From Gymnogyps californianus (Eukaryota > Chordata > Aves > Accipitriformes > Cathartidae), in NCBI RefSeq assembly GCF_018139145.2, contig NW_026114290.1:310001-374000 (forward strand): a DNA stretch of 64,000 nt. Direction: 5' to 3'. The translations under genes were made by a program, and so were the position numbers. Each line of letters starts with the position of its first letter. Position 1 is the stretch's first letter. Positions 47,001 through 59,000 of this stretch are shown here, piece by piece. The notes below the pieces were generated by a model. It saw only the letters and a list, made by a program, of their open reading frames with translations, was not told the DNA's origin and searched no databases.

Positions 47001-50000
47001 ATGCATCCTGCTATTGAATAAAAGTACTTTTTTAAAGAGTACAAGGGGGGAGTGCTAGCGGCATTCCTCTGCCATCCTGCCTGTGCTACCTGCTAGATCC
47101 CATCACCTCCCGCCAACTGCGGAGGCTGGCAGAGCGAGGATGCAGCTTGGGTTTGCACACGCTGGCACTAGGCTGTCTTCAGCCGAGAGGGATCCATCCC
47201 CTGCAGAGGCAGGCGCTGTGCCTGCGACCCCCCACCAAAACCCAGCTGCACACGCTCTGCTAGCACTTCAGCAGCAGCCCTTTTCTCCAGGGTTTCCTGC
47301 TGGGGAGGAAGATGCTCCTGGGCACCTCGCAGAACGTGATCCGGGACGGCTGGGTCTCTACTCAGCTGTAGAGGAAACCCAGGGGCTCCCTTAGAGCTCC
47401 TGAACTTTGGGAGGAGGAGAAGGAGAATACTGATGTCCATTTGAATGATAATATCCATTTGAACCACGAGACAGGCACTTCCCTTAGCAGCAGAGCACTG
47501 CTGTGACTTGTTCCTCCCGCTGCCTCGCCAGGCTTCCTAAACCTCTTCCTTTTCCTATTCAAGAATGAATCTTTGTCATCCCTGCGCAAGTCCCGCCTGC
47601 AATACATACAGCGCTGCGAGGAGCTGGAGAAAGCAAAGCACTTGAGTGCCAAGGCAGAGGACGAATACCAGAGCACAGCCATCACCAACCCCGGCAGCGC
47701 CAACAAGCAGCTGGAGAAGCGACGCCGTTCTTGCGAGGAGGCACAAGCCAAGGTGATGAGTTCAGATCAGGCTGCTGGTATTCCCAGCCATCCCACGCGC
47801 CATGTTACGGCATCTTCCCATCCATCCTGGTGACTTTCTCCTCCTTTGCTCCGTTTCTGGTTGCGCACAGGTTCAGGAAACAGAAGCTTTGTACAAGATG
47901 TGCATCAGCGATGCCAACTTTCGGCGACAAGAACTGGAGAAAGTGCGAGCACGGATCGTCTCCCATATTCGGAAGCTCATTTACCAAGGGGATGAGGTGC
48001 TGACGTGGGTACGTGTAGTCTTATAATTTCTCCTCTAATCCTCGTTTCAGGGACACTGCTGTTTGGGATAAGACCTCTAGGCTCTTCACCATTTCACTGT
48101 TGAACCGCCCTGTAACTGACCATTCTCAAACAGTTGAAATTAAGGGAGTGCTTTGGACACTGCTTTGCTACCAACCCGCTACCAAAAAATCTCAGATATA
48201 TATCACATTTTCAATTACTCCTGCTCTGAGGACACAGATATCCATAGAAAAAGTCTAGGAGGAAAAAATCCTAGAACAAGAAACAGTGACGAATAATTTT
48301 TATCCGACCTGTTAAGTAGAACTATCAATAAGCAGAAGTGCAGGTAACCGGTGTCTGGGTAATGAAAAACAGAAGACTGATGAATGACTGTGAGATCCAA
48401 GGGAGGAAAAAGCACCTGGGCTTTGACTAGTAATGGGTTTTTTTGTTTGTTTTCTTTCCCCTGTAAGGTCACTTTAAGGATGTTCAAGCAGCGGCAGACT
48501 CAGTCAGAACAGATTCCAGTGGGATACCAATACCTGTCTGAGGTCTGCAAGCCATACAAAGCGGGCGAGAAATACCTGGAATTCATTCAGGCTCTGCAGA
48601 AGAAAGATATTCATATGGAAGTGTATGAATTCGAGCCACTCGCTTCCGGAGGGCAGAGGTAAAAAAAAAAAAAAGTGGAAAACTTACATCCTACTTGAAA
48701 GGTCAGAAATATACAGTGCACAGAACAAAAAAAAGTTTAAAACACATTTATAAAGTCACTAGCAATGCTGCAGCATTGTGATTGCTAGTTACAGAAAAGC
48801 CCACAGCCTCAGCTGTTAGGATCTTTTCTCTGCGCGTAGCTTCGCTAAAGAACAGATCTCTAAAGATGCGCTAGGTTCCTTCTGCTGAGCACAGGACCAA
48901 CGTCAGTGAAAGGAGGGCAGCAGTTTGTACCACATCCCTTCAGTTATTTCTACCATTTGCCAAAGATTTGGCTCACTTTTCTCACATGGGTGCTGTTTGA
49001 TTTCTAAATTTTTCCCACGGATAGAAAAGGTGAAATTACCTTGAACCAATTTGTTTTCCTAGTTTTGTGCAAGTGTTTAGTATAGGCTCCTTGAAAACTC
49101 AGCTTACACCTGTAAGCTGCCTGAAACAGATGCTTTGTCTCAGGTACCCTTAAAGCACCTCGGTGATGCAATATTGTCCGTCATTCTTCACTGCTGGAAA
49201 ATTGTTTGCAACCCCTTCTCAGGTCCCCTCCCAGCAGCAAAAAGAAGATGGCATTGCATTACACAGGACCCTCTTCCACAGCAAAGGATGCGAGCACGCC
49301 AGAAGAGATGCCCAGAAAGCAGTTCTCCACAAACGGTGAACAGAGTAGGTTGAATTTAATAAAGACGACCCAATTTTCTCTCGAGTCACTGTAGTTTAAT
49401 TTGGATTAGTAGCCAAAGAGGTGGGAGAGGTTCTCAAATTCTTAGGGCAGTGCTTAAGGCTTTGCTCGGACTGGGAGGAAATATTGACAAGTATTTATGG
49501 ATTTTCTTGGGAGCTGGGTTTGGACTTCAACCCCATGTTGAAGTATCCCAAGAGTGCTCGGGATGGTCTGTCACCGTATCCACCTTCCGCAGGTGCGAAC
49601 AAATCCCTCTGCAGCGACACAGAAAGCCTCGGTGGGAGTTGTGAATCCCGGTCCCTGGACTCTCCCAATTCTAGCCCAGGTGAGAGCCACAGAAATTCTT
49701 GCCTAATATGGCCCAAAACCCTAAAACGGGAATAAAGTCTACACTGACCCACTTTGTGCATCATGAGGATGAGAACAGCTGTTTGTATTTGCTCTCTTCT
49801 CAAGGAAACTCTAATAGGAAATTGTTGAAAGCTCCATCCACTGGCACCATGTCCTCCTCAGATGATTTTGAAGAGAGAGATTCCTTGCAAACTTTTGAAA
49901 ATGGTGAGCCGCACACATTTGACTCACGAGGTGGAAACCGTGCTTACCTATCAGTTCCTTTTCACGCTTTAATGCTGTTTCCACAGAAAACGGTACATCT

Positions 50001-53000
50001 CAGCAGCAGTTTAAGAACATCCTCCTCTCCAGCGCAGCACAGACCCACCGGCTCCGGAAGCTGCGGGGACCATCCAAGTGCAGGGAGTGCGACACCTTCA
50101 TGGTCAGCGGCTTCGAGTGCGAGGAGGTGAGGGCTAGATGATGTCGTTGCAGATGCCTTGCGTGGGAGCCTGGGGTGACCATCGTCTCGCTGAAGGTCTG
50201 CGGGAATGAGGGGTCCCTCTGCAAAGTTCTGGGCTTTTTCTTCCTCTGCATTGCACAAGGCGTGTTTTTCTGTCCTTGAGTAAGCCACCAGCTGCCACTT
50301 GCCTGAAACAACCCTCTTGGGGCTGGTGGGACCTTGGTGGTTGAGGGAAGAGGAGAAGTCCTTCAAGTTCAGCCACTGCTGCAGTGCTGGACCACAACCA
50401 GACCATAACTCGGGTCGGTTCTGCCGTTTCAGTGCTGCCTGGCCTGCCACAAGAAGTGTCTCGAGAACCTGCTCATCACCTGCGGCCACAAGAAGTTGCC
50501 CAACCGAGTACCTCTTTTTGGCATTGACTTCACGCAGGTTCCTCGAGATTTCCCAGAGGAAGTTCCCTTCATAGTGGTGAAATGCACCTCGGAAATTGAA
50601 GCCCGTGCCCTCGGGGTGCAGGTGAGTGGCCAGTTATTCTTGCTTTGGTCTTCTCTTCTCTGTATCCAAAACTCCTGACCTCTCCCCCTCTGAACCACGC
50701 AGGGGATCTATCGGATAAGTGGATCCAAAGCCCGGGTGGAAAAGCTGTGCCAGGCGTTCGAGAACGGACGGAGCCTGGTGGAGCTCTCCGAGCACTCTCC
50801 CCACGACATCACTGGGGTCCTGAAGCATTTCCTGAAGGAAGTGGGTACCAAATCTCTGGCGGGAAGGCAGGTCTCAGCCGACCGCATTCCTCAGTGCCAG
50901 ACCAGCAAGATGAAGTAACATGCCGTTTTCCTCGCCTCTCGTTGCAGCTTTCGGCACCAGTGCTGCTGTCCCAGCTCTATAACGATCTCATCGCGCTTGC
51001 CAAAGATTTGCAAAAACCTGGGGAAGAAAAGTTGGATTGCGCAGGCTTCCCTTCCGATCCCATCCAGAGCATGAAGGACTTGCTGAGCAAATTGCCTGGA
51101 AGCAACTACAACACGCTGCGGCACCTCATTGCACACTTGTACAGGTGAGGAGCGTGCTGGTTGTCACGCTGGTTAGTGTCAGGTCCGACCACAGGAGATC
51201 CCTGTTGAGAGCTCGCTGCCAGAGGAGCGGCTAGCACAGCACCAAATGCGTGTGAGAAGAGCGTCCGGGCTTCCTTAACCTGGGAGAGCCAAGCAGGCAG
51301 TTGAGGAGGGTAAAAAATTCATTCATGGGAAGGACCATCTTGCAGCAATTAGGAGAAAGTCTTAATGACCAAGAAGGACCAGAAGGTCCTTACCGATAAC
51401 GCTTCACAAAGTGCAGAGCAAGAGGTCAAGGAATAACATGAATCAAGCCCTCTTTCACCCAGCTCTGAGCACAGGTCACAAGAAACAGCCACTCTCATTA
51501 GGGCTGCACCATCCAGACAGATCCAGGCAACTTCCGAGATTTTTCTCCGGAGTGTCCCTGCACAGACCAGAGCTCTGTTCCCCGTAAAAGATGGGGGTTC
51601 TCTCTCTACTAAGAAATGGGGGTTTTGGTGCATTCCATCTGTGTACTCAGTGCATTTGGGTTGAGAGCTGGGAAGCTCCTAACAGTCCTGTTTCCCTTCC
51701 CCAGGGTGGCAGAGAAATACGAAGAGAACAAGATGTCCCCAAACAACCTGGGCATAGTATTTGGGCCAACTCTGATCCGGCCAGGCTCAGGGAGCGATGT
51801 CTCAATGTCATGCCTTGTTGACTCTGGGTATCAAGCCCAGATTGTGGAGTTTCTCATTCAGAACTACGAAAGGGTGTTTGGGATGGATGACCTGCCTTCA
51901 TCCTTATCCCTTGGATGTGAAAATCCTTCGCAAGAAGCATCGACAGAAAAGGATGAAGGACCTCAGAGCCCAAACACAGTCCAGACCATAACTCTAGAGG
52001 TAGAGCTCCCAGACACTGAGCTGGGCTTACTGACCCTGCTGTAGAGACAGGAAGGTGGACTAGCGATTAAAGAGAACTTTTCTCACGGATAACAAAACCA
52101 TTTGCTATCAGAGGGTTATTCCGAGAGGAAGGAGCAGAGAGCCTGTTGCATGTGGAGTGGGAGAAACAGAAAAAATTATAAGCTACAGATCACTCAGCAG
52201 CTTTTCAGACCAATCTGGATGGTGGTTCTGCTCCATGTTTTAGATCCCAGTCATTCTGAAAACTTGGGGGGTTCTCCGTACTAAATTGCTTGGGACACTG
52301 CTGTTTCTCTCTGTAAAGAGCTCTACAACTTTGGAAGCAGCTATGTGCACTTAAGACCCAGCAGATCCCCTGGTACAGCCCTACAGGGCTCTGCTGCATC
52401 CCTGAGCGGTGGCCATGGACCCTGTTTTTTCCTCCCCTGCTACTGAGTGCTCTGCATTCTTCCCAAGCTTCACGGCTCTTTCCTCACAATGTTTCACAAC
52501 CTATTTCACAGCACTTTAAAAACACAAATGGGCATAGCATCCCTGAGCTGGGACACGGTGGGTTTTTTCCTTTTCACCATTGTTTGATGAGCAAGAAAGA
52601 GGGAATTACTTTCCTAAAGTTAAGCCAAAGGGAGCGAGATCCGGGTTCAGGGACTCTCTGCCTCCTGCTTTTGAGTCATGGATGCTTATGTGCAAGACCG
52701 TGTGTCTGCAGTGACCCTATCCATATCTGACACACAGTAATGCTGCTTTCTCCACAGGTCCAGCTCACTGAGGAAGCAGAAATTAGAATAACTATGATTA
52801 CAGTTGAAATAAAATCACCAGGGTAGACACAATTCACTCCTTGCGTGCAGAAATCCTACGGGATTAATAAGCCTTCACAGAAAGCACTTTGAGATGTATA
52901 CAACTATTGCCTTTGACTATTTTCAAAGCCATTTTTACCTGCTTCTGCAGCATGACTGAATTCCACAGACAGTGACACAAACCTTTAAAAAGGGGAGTTG

Positions 53001-54702
53001 CTTCTAAGGCCACTCTCGTTTTGCCATTAATAAAACCGACGTCTAGAGCCCCTGCCCAGGTGACCTGATCCTTGTGCAAACTCACACTCGCTCCATACCA
53101 ACTATGACTCCCAGGCACTCCCATGTCCTTCACTCATCCTCCCATTTGCATTTGACAATAATTACTGTGCTCCAGTTAACGGCTCAGCTTCTGACATTTC
53201 CCCTTTTTGTTCTGAAGTGTCCCACGGGACACGGGAATCTGTCTCAGCACACTGCTGCTCCGCAGAAAGCAACGCCTGCTTTCTGGGGCGAGTTTTGTGG
53301 CAGTTGTGGTCTGCCGGCGTGGATGCTGGAGTTGGCAGGTCTTGAACCATAATTTTCTCTCATGGCCCTGCCCTGTGACCTTCTGCAAGCTCCTTCCCTA
53401 TTCCCCCAAGTGTTACAGATAATCTAAGAGAAATCAAGGCATTTTCAGCTCAAGCAGTTGCCTCCATTCACTTGGGTCTAACAGCAGTTGGGGTAAAGTG
53501 GGAGTTGACAGTATCTTCATGTCAAATAAAAGTCCTGTATAAACACTCATGGCTTTTTCCAACAGAATTTCTCCTCCAAGCACGGTTTAAACACGGACTG
53601 TGTCTCTGATAACTCGTTTTCCAGGGAAGGCATCAATGAGCTGACTCTGGAGGGAGCCCACAGCCCATTAAGCGTGGATGCCCTAGGTAAATAAAGCGGT
53701 GACCGTGATGCTGTTCTAGGTTGTCTTGTACTATGTTTGCTGGTTTTCACACCTCCTGCCTGCCTCTACATTACACAGCAGAGAAAGCATAGCTGGGCCC
53801 TCTCCCACATCGCTGCTCGGTCTTTGTGCAGCTAATCTATTGCAGAGCAACCGCCACGTAGCTCACGTGAAAGCGCAAGCACATTTTCTGCTGTTCTCAG
53901 GAAGGGCTTTTCCCTGCTGCTGCCGCCTCAGCTCTCGAGCCCACAGTCACCTCTGCCAGCTCTCCTGGCTTTAATGCATCGAGGAGAGCTTTAAGAATAT
54001 AAACCTGATTCATATCTTTCAGCTTTTTCAAATGCATACCTTGTGATTGCTCCTGATTAATGAAGCTGTCAGAGGGAGGCGTTTTAGCCTGTTAATGCAG
54101 GAGGGGTTTCAGCATGCTTTCTAACAGGAAAAGAAGTCATCAAAGTTGTTTGTTGTAGTAACCTTGTCTCACTGTTCTAAAATAACTCTCTAATTTTTTG
54201 TTCAGAGATGAATACAAGTATTGGCTCTGAGCTGGAGGACCTGGAGGACTCTGTGCAGGAAAAGACAGACAGTGATTCGGACACGGTCCTAGGGACCCAG
54301 CCCAGATGCCATTTCAGCCGACAACCTGTAAAATATATTCGAACACAGGCAAAAACGAAACCAGTCATTCCCAAGTCTTCCAATTTGCCCTTGAGGACTA
54401 CCACATTAGCCAACATGGCAATGGAGTCTGGTGCAGAAGGCAACCCTACCGACAGCACCTCCACGACAAAGGACATCCTGGAGGAGAGCACTAGGAGCAG
54501 GAACAGCTCGACCGACACAAGCACACTCAAGCAGCGCTCAGGGGGGAGACAGCAGCTCAAACATTTTGAGATCACACAGGAAACGGCCAGGATTGTCTCA
54601 AAGTTTAAAGTCGATGACACTTGTGTGTCCCCTGAGCCCTCTCTGGAGAGCACGGGATCTACTGAGAAAGCAGAGGACCTCAACCCAGGGACATACCTAT
54701 AG
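32012..54702 (+). CDS. GMIP: GMIP, GEM-interacting protein (F-BAR, C1, RhoGAP)
   Basis: Cytoplasmic RhoA-directed GTPase-activating protein that binds the small GTPase GEM. Exons: 32012-32264, 33653-33790, 43427-43520, 43608-43683, 44555-44618, 45519-45644, 45923-45987, 46464-46574, 46823-46903, 47564-47752, 47871-48008, 48468-48658, 49223-49335, 49593-49679, 49805-49903, 49987-50126, 50433-50621, 50703-50840, 50948-51144, 51705-51999, 53566-53686, 54206-54702. They total 3402 nt, or 1133 residues. From exon 3 on it follows human [24 protein letters not shown], then the F-BAR/coiled-coil region (~135-510; [12 protein letters not shown]), [13 protein letters not shown] [15 protein letters not shown], and the C1 domain (~629-678; Zn ligands H629, C640, C643, C653, C656, H661, C664, C672). 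The RhoGAP domain (~700-885) has the arginine finger in GIYRISG (R722) and [19 protein letters not shown]. The tail blocks HFSRQPVKY and [12 protein letters not shown] also match. Human GMIP (~970 residues) lacks the ~130 residues of exons 1-2. The start codon is the least certain part. Confidence 0.94.
33791..43426 (+). other. GMIP: GMIP intron 2 (9.6 kb)
   Basis: By far the longest intron in the window. It contains an (AC)n run at 42826-42841, several A or T runs (e.g. 37709-37719), and one possible alternative 3'-terminal exon at 38537-38730 (see findings). I see no other gene, CR1 tail or RNA gene. Because mammalian GMIP starts with a different short N-terminus directly before the RKRYS block, an alternative promoter within this intron is possible. 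Confidence 0.6.
42826..42841. repeat. (AC)n microsatellite
   Basis: Eight CA/AC units in GMIP intron 2, about 600 bp upstream of exon 3. Confidence 0.8.
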
Positions 54703-56075
54703 AAAAAAACCTAAGGGTAACAGATAATAGCAACGGAAACGGAGAGAGGACCGAAATCCCATGCCTGCTGAATGAAGGAATAGCGATGGGGTGAGAATAA
54801 CATCCTATTTGTATTTACCATGCAGGCTGGAGAAAAGGCACCTGCTGTGAACTACCCGGCAGGTTTTCAGCTAACCCCTGATTTGCTCTTTATTTGTTAA
54901 CAAGCCCATACGAGTGATAAGAAGCAAGCCCGATGGCTCTCTCTGGAACATGCCCAGTTTAGCATGAAGGACAATGCGAGAAGTAGAGGAAACACAGATT
55001 GCCTGGCTAGAAAGATGTAGCCAGGAAGGAGGCAACTGAAATACAGGACATTGGACAGAAAACATTCCCAAATGGTCATTTTCTGGCAGCTGCAACAAGC
55101 ACTGATTTTTTTCATCTTTATTTCACAGCATTTTTGAGTGTAACTCACTTTTTGAGTGTAATAGAACAGAGTACACAGGTAAAGCTCATGTACTCTGGAT
55201 CCTTCTGCTTCCATTGCTGGAGCTTCAACTTGCTAGTCAGCACAAAGCAATTCCATAAAGGGAAAAGATGCTGCCATACTCTGAGCCAGACCCCATTTCT
55301 CCACGACATTAATTCTATTTCCCTCAAAGCACGTTGAGCTTCTGCAGTACTTCCACGCGAAGCTGCTGCTGTCGTGAAGAAGGCAAAGCCCCGAACTCCC
55401 AGCTGATAAGAATATTTCTTGGGTCTAAGACCAGGTTGCTCTGACTTGCTAGGTCTCCATCTCAGCCGCCCGTGGGTTACCCCAATGCTCCTTTCGGCCT
55501 CCCTGCAGCGGATTTTCTGCCCGCCATATTTTACCATGAGGACAGGGAGAACTCTGTCCTATAGTGCCATCTTGTGATGCATGCATGGGGAAGACAGGCT
55601 TCCTATACTGCTCACTCCCGGGGATAGCTTTGCATTACAGGATGGGCAGGGTTACAGATTTCCTTGGTGTTTGGTTGTGTATACAGCATGAAATTCAAAC
55701 GACAACGTAAAAACTTCTGCAGTAGGGCAGATTTCAGTGATTACCATCTGCTACAAAGACACTAGGAGATGTACAAAGATGCCAGAGCTAAATGCTAAAG
55801 GAAAACATTACACTTTCCCCAAACAGCTCAAGAGGTTAAGCAATCTACAAATTGCTTTCGTCTCATCAACAGACTGTGTTTTGGTCCTGTTTCTTAACAA
55901 GGTTGCAAAAGAAATGCTAAGGATCTATTATTAGTATTTGTACAGTTCAGGCTAAAGAGAGTTTGCATCTCTGGAGCAATGTATATTTGTTAATATAGTG
56001 CTTTGAATTCCTGAATACTAAATTATCTTTTACTGTAGAACTTCTGTAATAAATTACTGGGTGTTTTTATTATAA
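54703..56075 (+). other. GMIP: GMIP 3' UTR
   Basis: About 1.35 kb between the TAG stop (54700-54702) and a canonical AATAAA at 56048-56053. A T/GT-rich element follows (GTGTTTTTATTATAAGC, then CCTGTGTTTGTTAAATGTG). The extent is inferred from these signals. Confidence 0.65.
56048..56053 (+). terminator. GMIP polyadenylation signal AATAAA
   Basis: Canonical hexamer followed within 15-45 nt by GT-rich downstream sequence, in the right position after the last GMIP exon. Confidence 0.65.
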
Positions 56076-59000
56076 GCTTATCCTGTGTTTGTTAAATGTG
56101 AATAGGGAAGCCTTAAGCAAACACTTACTGGACTATTATTAACAGTGCCAAGTGCACTCAGGTCTCTATAAAACAAAGGTAACGCTTGCCCACAAGAATT
56201 TATAATTTGAGGAACCAGCAGAGCTAGAATAATATCCCCGGTAAAACCCCTAGTTTCCTTTTCCTGCTGCACACTTAAATAGTTAAATAAGAGATTCATT
56301 CTACGCAGGAGAGGTGTTAGGGGCTTAAACAGTACAACTCCTGCCATCCACCTCTGCCCTCCACTTTTCCTTCCAGCAGTCCAATACATACAAAAATGCT
56401 ATGAGAGAAAACACACTCACTCTTACCTTGTAACTCCTCATTACTTGCTGCTTTCCGCAGAGCTGGTAATTTGTTGAGGGTAGGAGCTGCCAAAGCACGC
56501 TTCCAGCCAGAGTTGCACGGCTGCCAGGTCCCAGTCGCACGGGGAGAGCTTGGATGCAGGGTCTGAAACATCTCTCCTCCTGCTCAGGATGGGGATTTGC
56601 TGTCATCCAGCCACAGCTAACATGGTTTGGTTTGGAAACCGAGACGCTGAATTTAAGAAGAAACTTGGCAGGGAGGGAAGCATCATTTCCTCAATTCCTC
56701 CCACCTCCTCAAGGCTGCATCTTCACTTCAAAGGAACAGACTCAGCTGTATTTATGTACGGCAACGGCCAGGCAACAGTCCTGTGAAGCACTAACAAGGA
56801 ACAACCTCATTTCCCAATTCAAAGTCGGGGCAGAGACGATCTTACAAATATCTGATTTTCACAGCAGCACCTTACATAGGTGGCTGTCTGATCCTCCAAC
56901 TCAGAGCTACGCCACAGAGGATAGCAGCATTGTCTGTGTAATTGATATATAAAGCCATAGCAACCCTCTCAAGAAACCTTTTATCAGCCAAACAACCAAT
57001 AAACCAATTTCCTACTTCAAGATTTTTATTTTTTTTTAAATCAGCCAATGCGAATCCAGAGCACAAAGCAGCCAGCTAATCTCAGCCGGTCAATGTGCTT
57101 CTGAGCTTCAGTCACTCCTCATGTCATTAAGTAAATTAAAGCCCCAGGTCTTCACAAATGAGGATCTCGGCTGGGCTGCATACACCGGCCTCTGAACTGA
57201 ATTAGGGAAATTCAAGCACCTGATAATTTTAGGCAGGGAGCAAGAGATTCCTTTTTCTTGGAGAAGCCAGCCAGAGTTTGTAATTTGCTAATCACGAGTG
57301 TTTAATTGCGACCAGGCTAGTGACAAATCCTGCCCCAAACTTCCTGCCCTCAAAAAAAGGAGCTTTTTATTTTACCTTTATCCTTCTAAAAAAAAAATCA
57401 AAGCAAATAGACCTGCAGGTATCAGGAGTCTCGAGGGGAAAACCTCCCAGGTTTTTCCAGCAGAGACTCCTGAGGGATTACCTTTACCGTGTTCTAACAA
57501 AGCAAGGTAAAGCAAGGCAAAAGGCATTACATTTTTTTTAAGGAGCCGGAGGCTTTGGTCCAATTCTTGATCCTACCCTTCTCTTCTTCCTTTTTTTTTT
57601 TTCTTTCTTTCCTCCCCATTTTAACTTCTGTCCCATGCTGTTGTTTATCATTATCTAACTGGAGAAGCGAAATGGAGATTAAAACACACCTGTCAGGTAT
57701 TTCTCAAAATCACCCCCAGGAGGAGAGTCTTTGCAGAAAAAGACAGCTCAGGCCATTTGTCAGCCGGAAACAGGCTTCAGTCACAAGTGTTTCCTTTTGA
57801 ACCGTTAGCACTTCTTCACTGTTCGCCTTTGAACCAGCATCCCTAGACTATAAAGACAGGGATGACTGGCCTGCTTACAGCCTGAGGCTTTGGTGGAGGG
57901 ATATGGGAGTTCAGTGGGATTTATTACTGGTTTCCCAGGAGCAGGCTTTTTCTAGGAGCTTTTATGCTTTGTGGAATCCATCCTCTGAGGGTAAGACATA
58001 CTCAGTTATCAGGCTGTGCTTCTCAAAACGTGATAGAGTCTTTGTTACTTGTTAAAACCAATCCAAATACTAAGTAGCATAGCAAGAAGCTGGTTTGTAG
58101 ATTGGGGCCCCTTTGTAGGTTATCTGCTGCCTGCTTTGACATATGTCACTGGGACATATGTGCTCACAGCAAGCCAAAGCTCCGTGGTCTCTGTGTAGCG
58201 TGCGTGCACATACACCCTTAGAGTACGTTGAGTGAATGCTTGCAAGGAGCTAAGCTGTTGCTGAGTGTTTATGTGAGCAGGTAGGAAAGGCCTTTCCCTG
58301 AGTCGAGAAGGGGCCAGTGTAAGAAGCTATTTATAAGATGGCAACTGCTGTCTCTTCCTGGGGCTAGCTTGGGCATAACTCAGGCTTGTATTTGGGTGGG
58401 AGGTTTCATTCCTGAAGAGTGAGCAGTGTTACTGTTACCCTTGTGCAGGGTGCTTCCTTGCTCAGTTATTGCTAAAGATCAGCATAGGCCATTACATTCT
58501 GCCTCGCTATTCTAGCAGTTACCAGTAGGTACCAGATTTACTTTTATTCCTCCTTCTAAGCTGTTTTGTTGTCTTGCACCATAGCGGGTGGCTTAGCAGC
58601 AGGAGTGGCTGTGTATGTTGTTGTTTAGTGGCAAATGAAAGTATTCCTATCTATACCTTGGACATTAACACATCTGGAATACTGCAGTGTATAAAATAAG
58701 TCAGTATCGTTGCATTCTTGTTTTATTTTACTTTGAAAGCTGCCTTCCAACAGGCAATTAGCAGATCAGATGAGGCAGAGTGCTGGGCAGATGAGGTAGT
58801 GAAAAGTGAGCTCCTCTGCATGTCTTGCTGGGAGTTCATGCTGCTGCAGACAAACAGCTTTTGTTTTCTTCTCTCTCCCTCCTGCCCCAGTATGTTTTGT
58901 AATATTCTTGGTTTTGTGAATGTACAGAGTAATGGTACCTATAACACATGGAAGATGGGAGAGCAAGTGAACCAGGCATATGAATTTCTGATCAGCCAAA

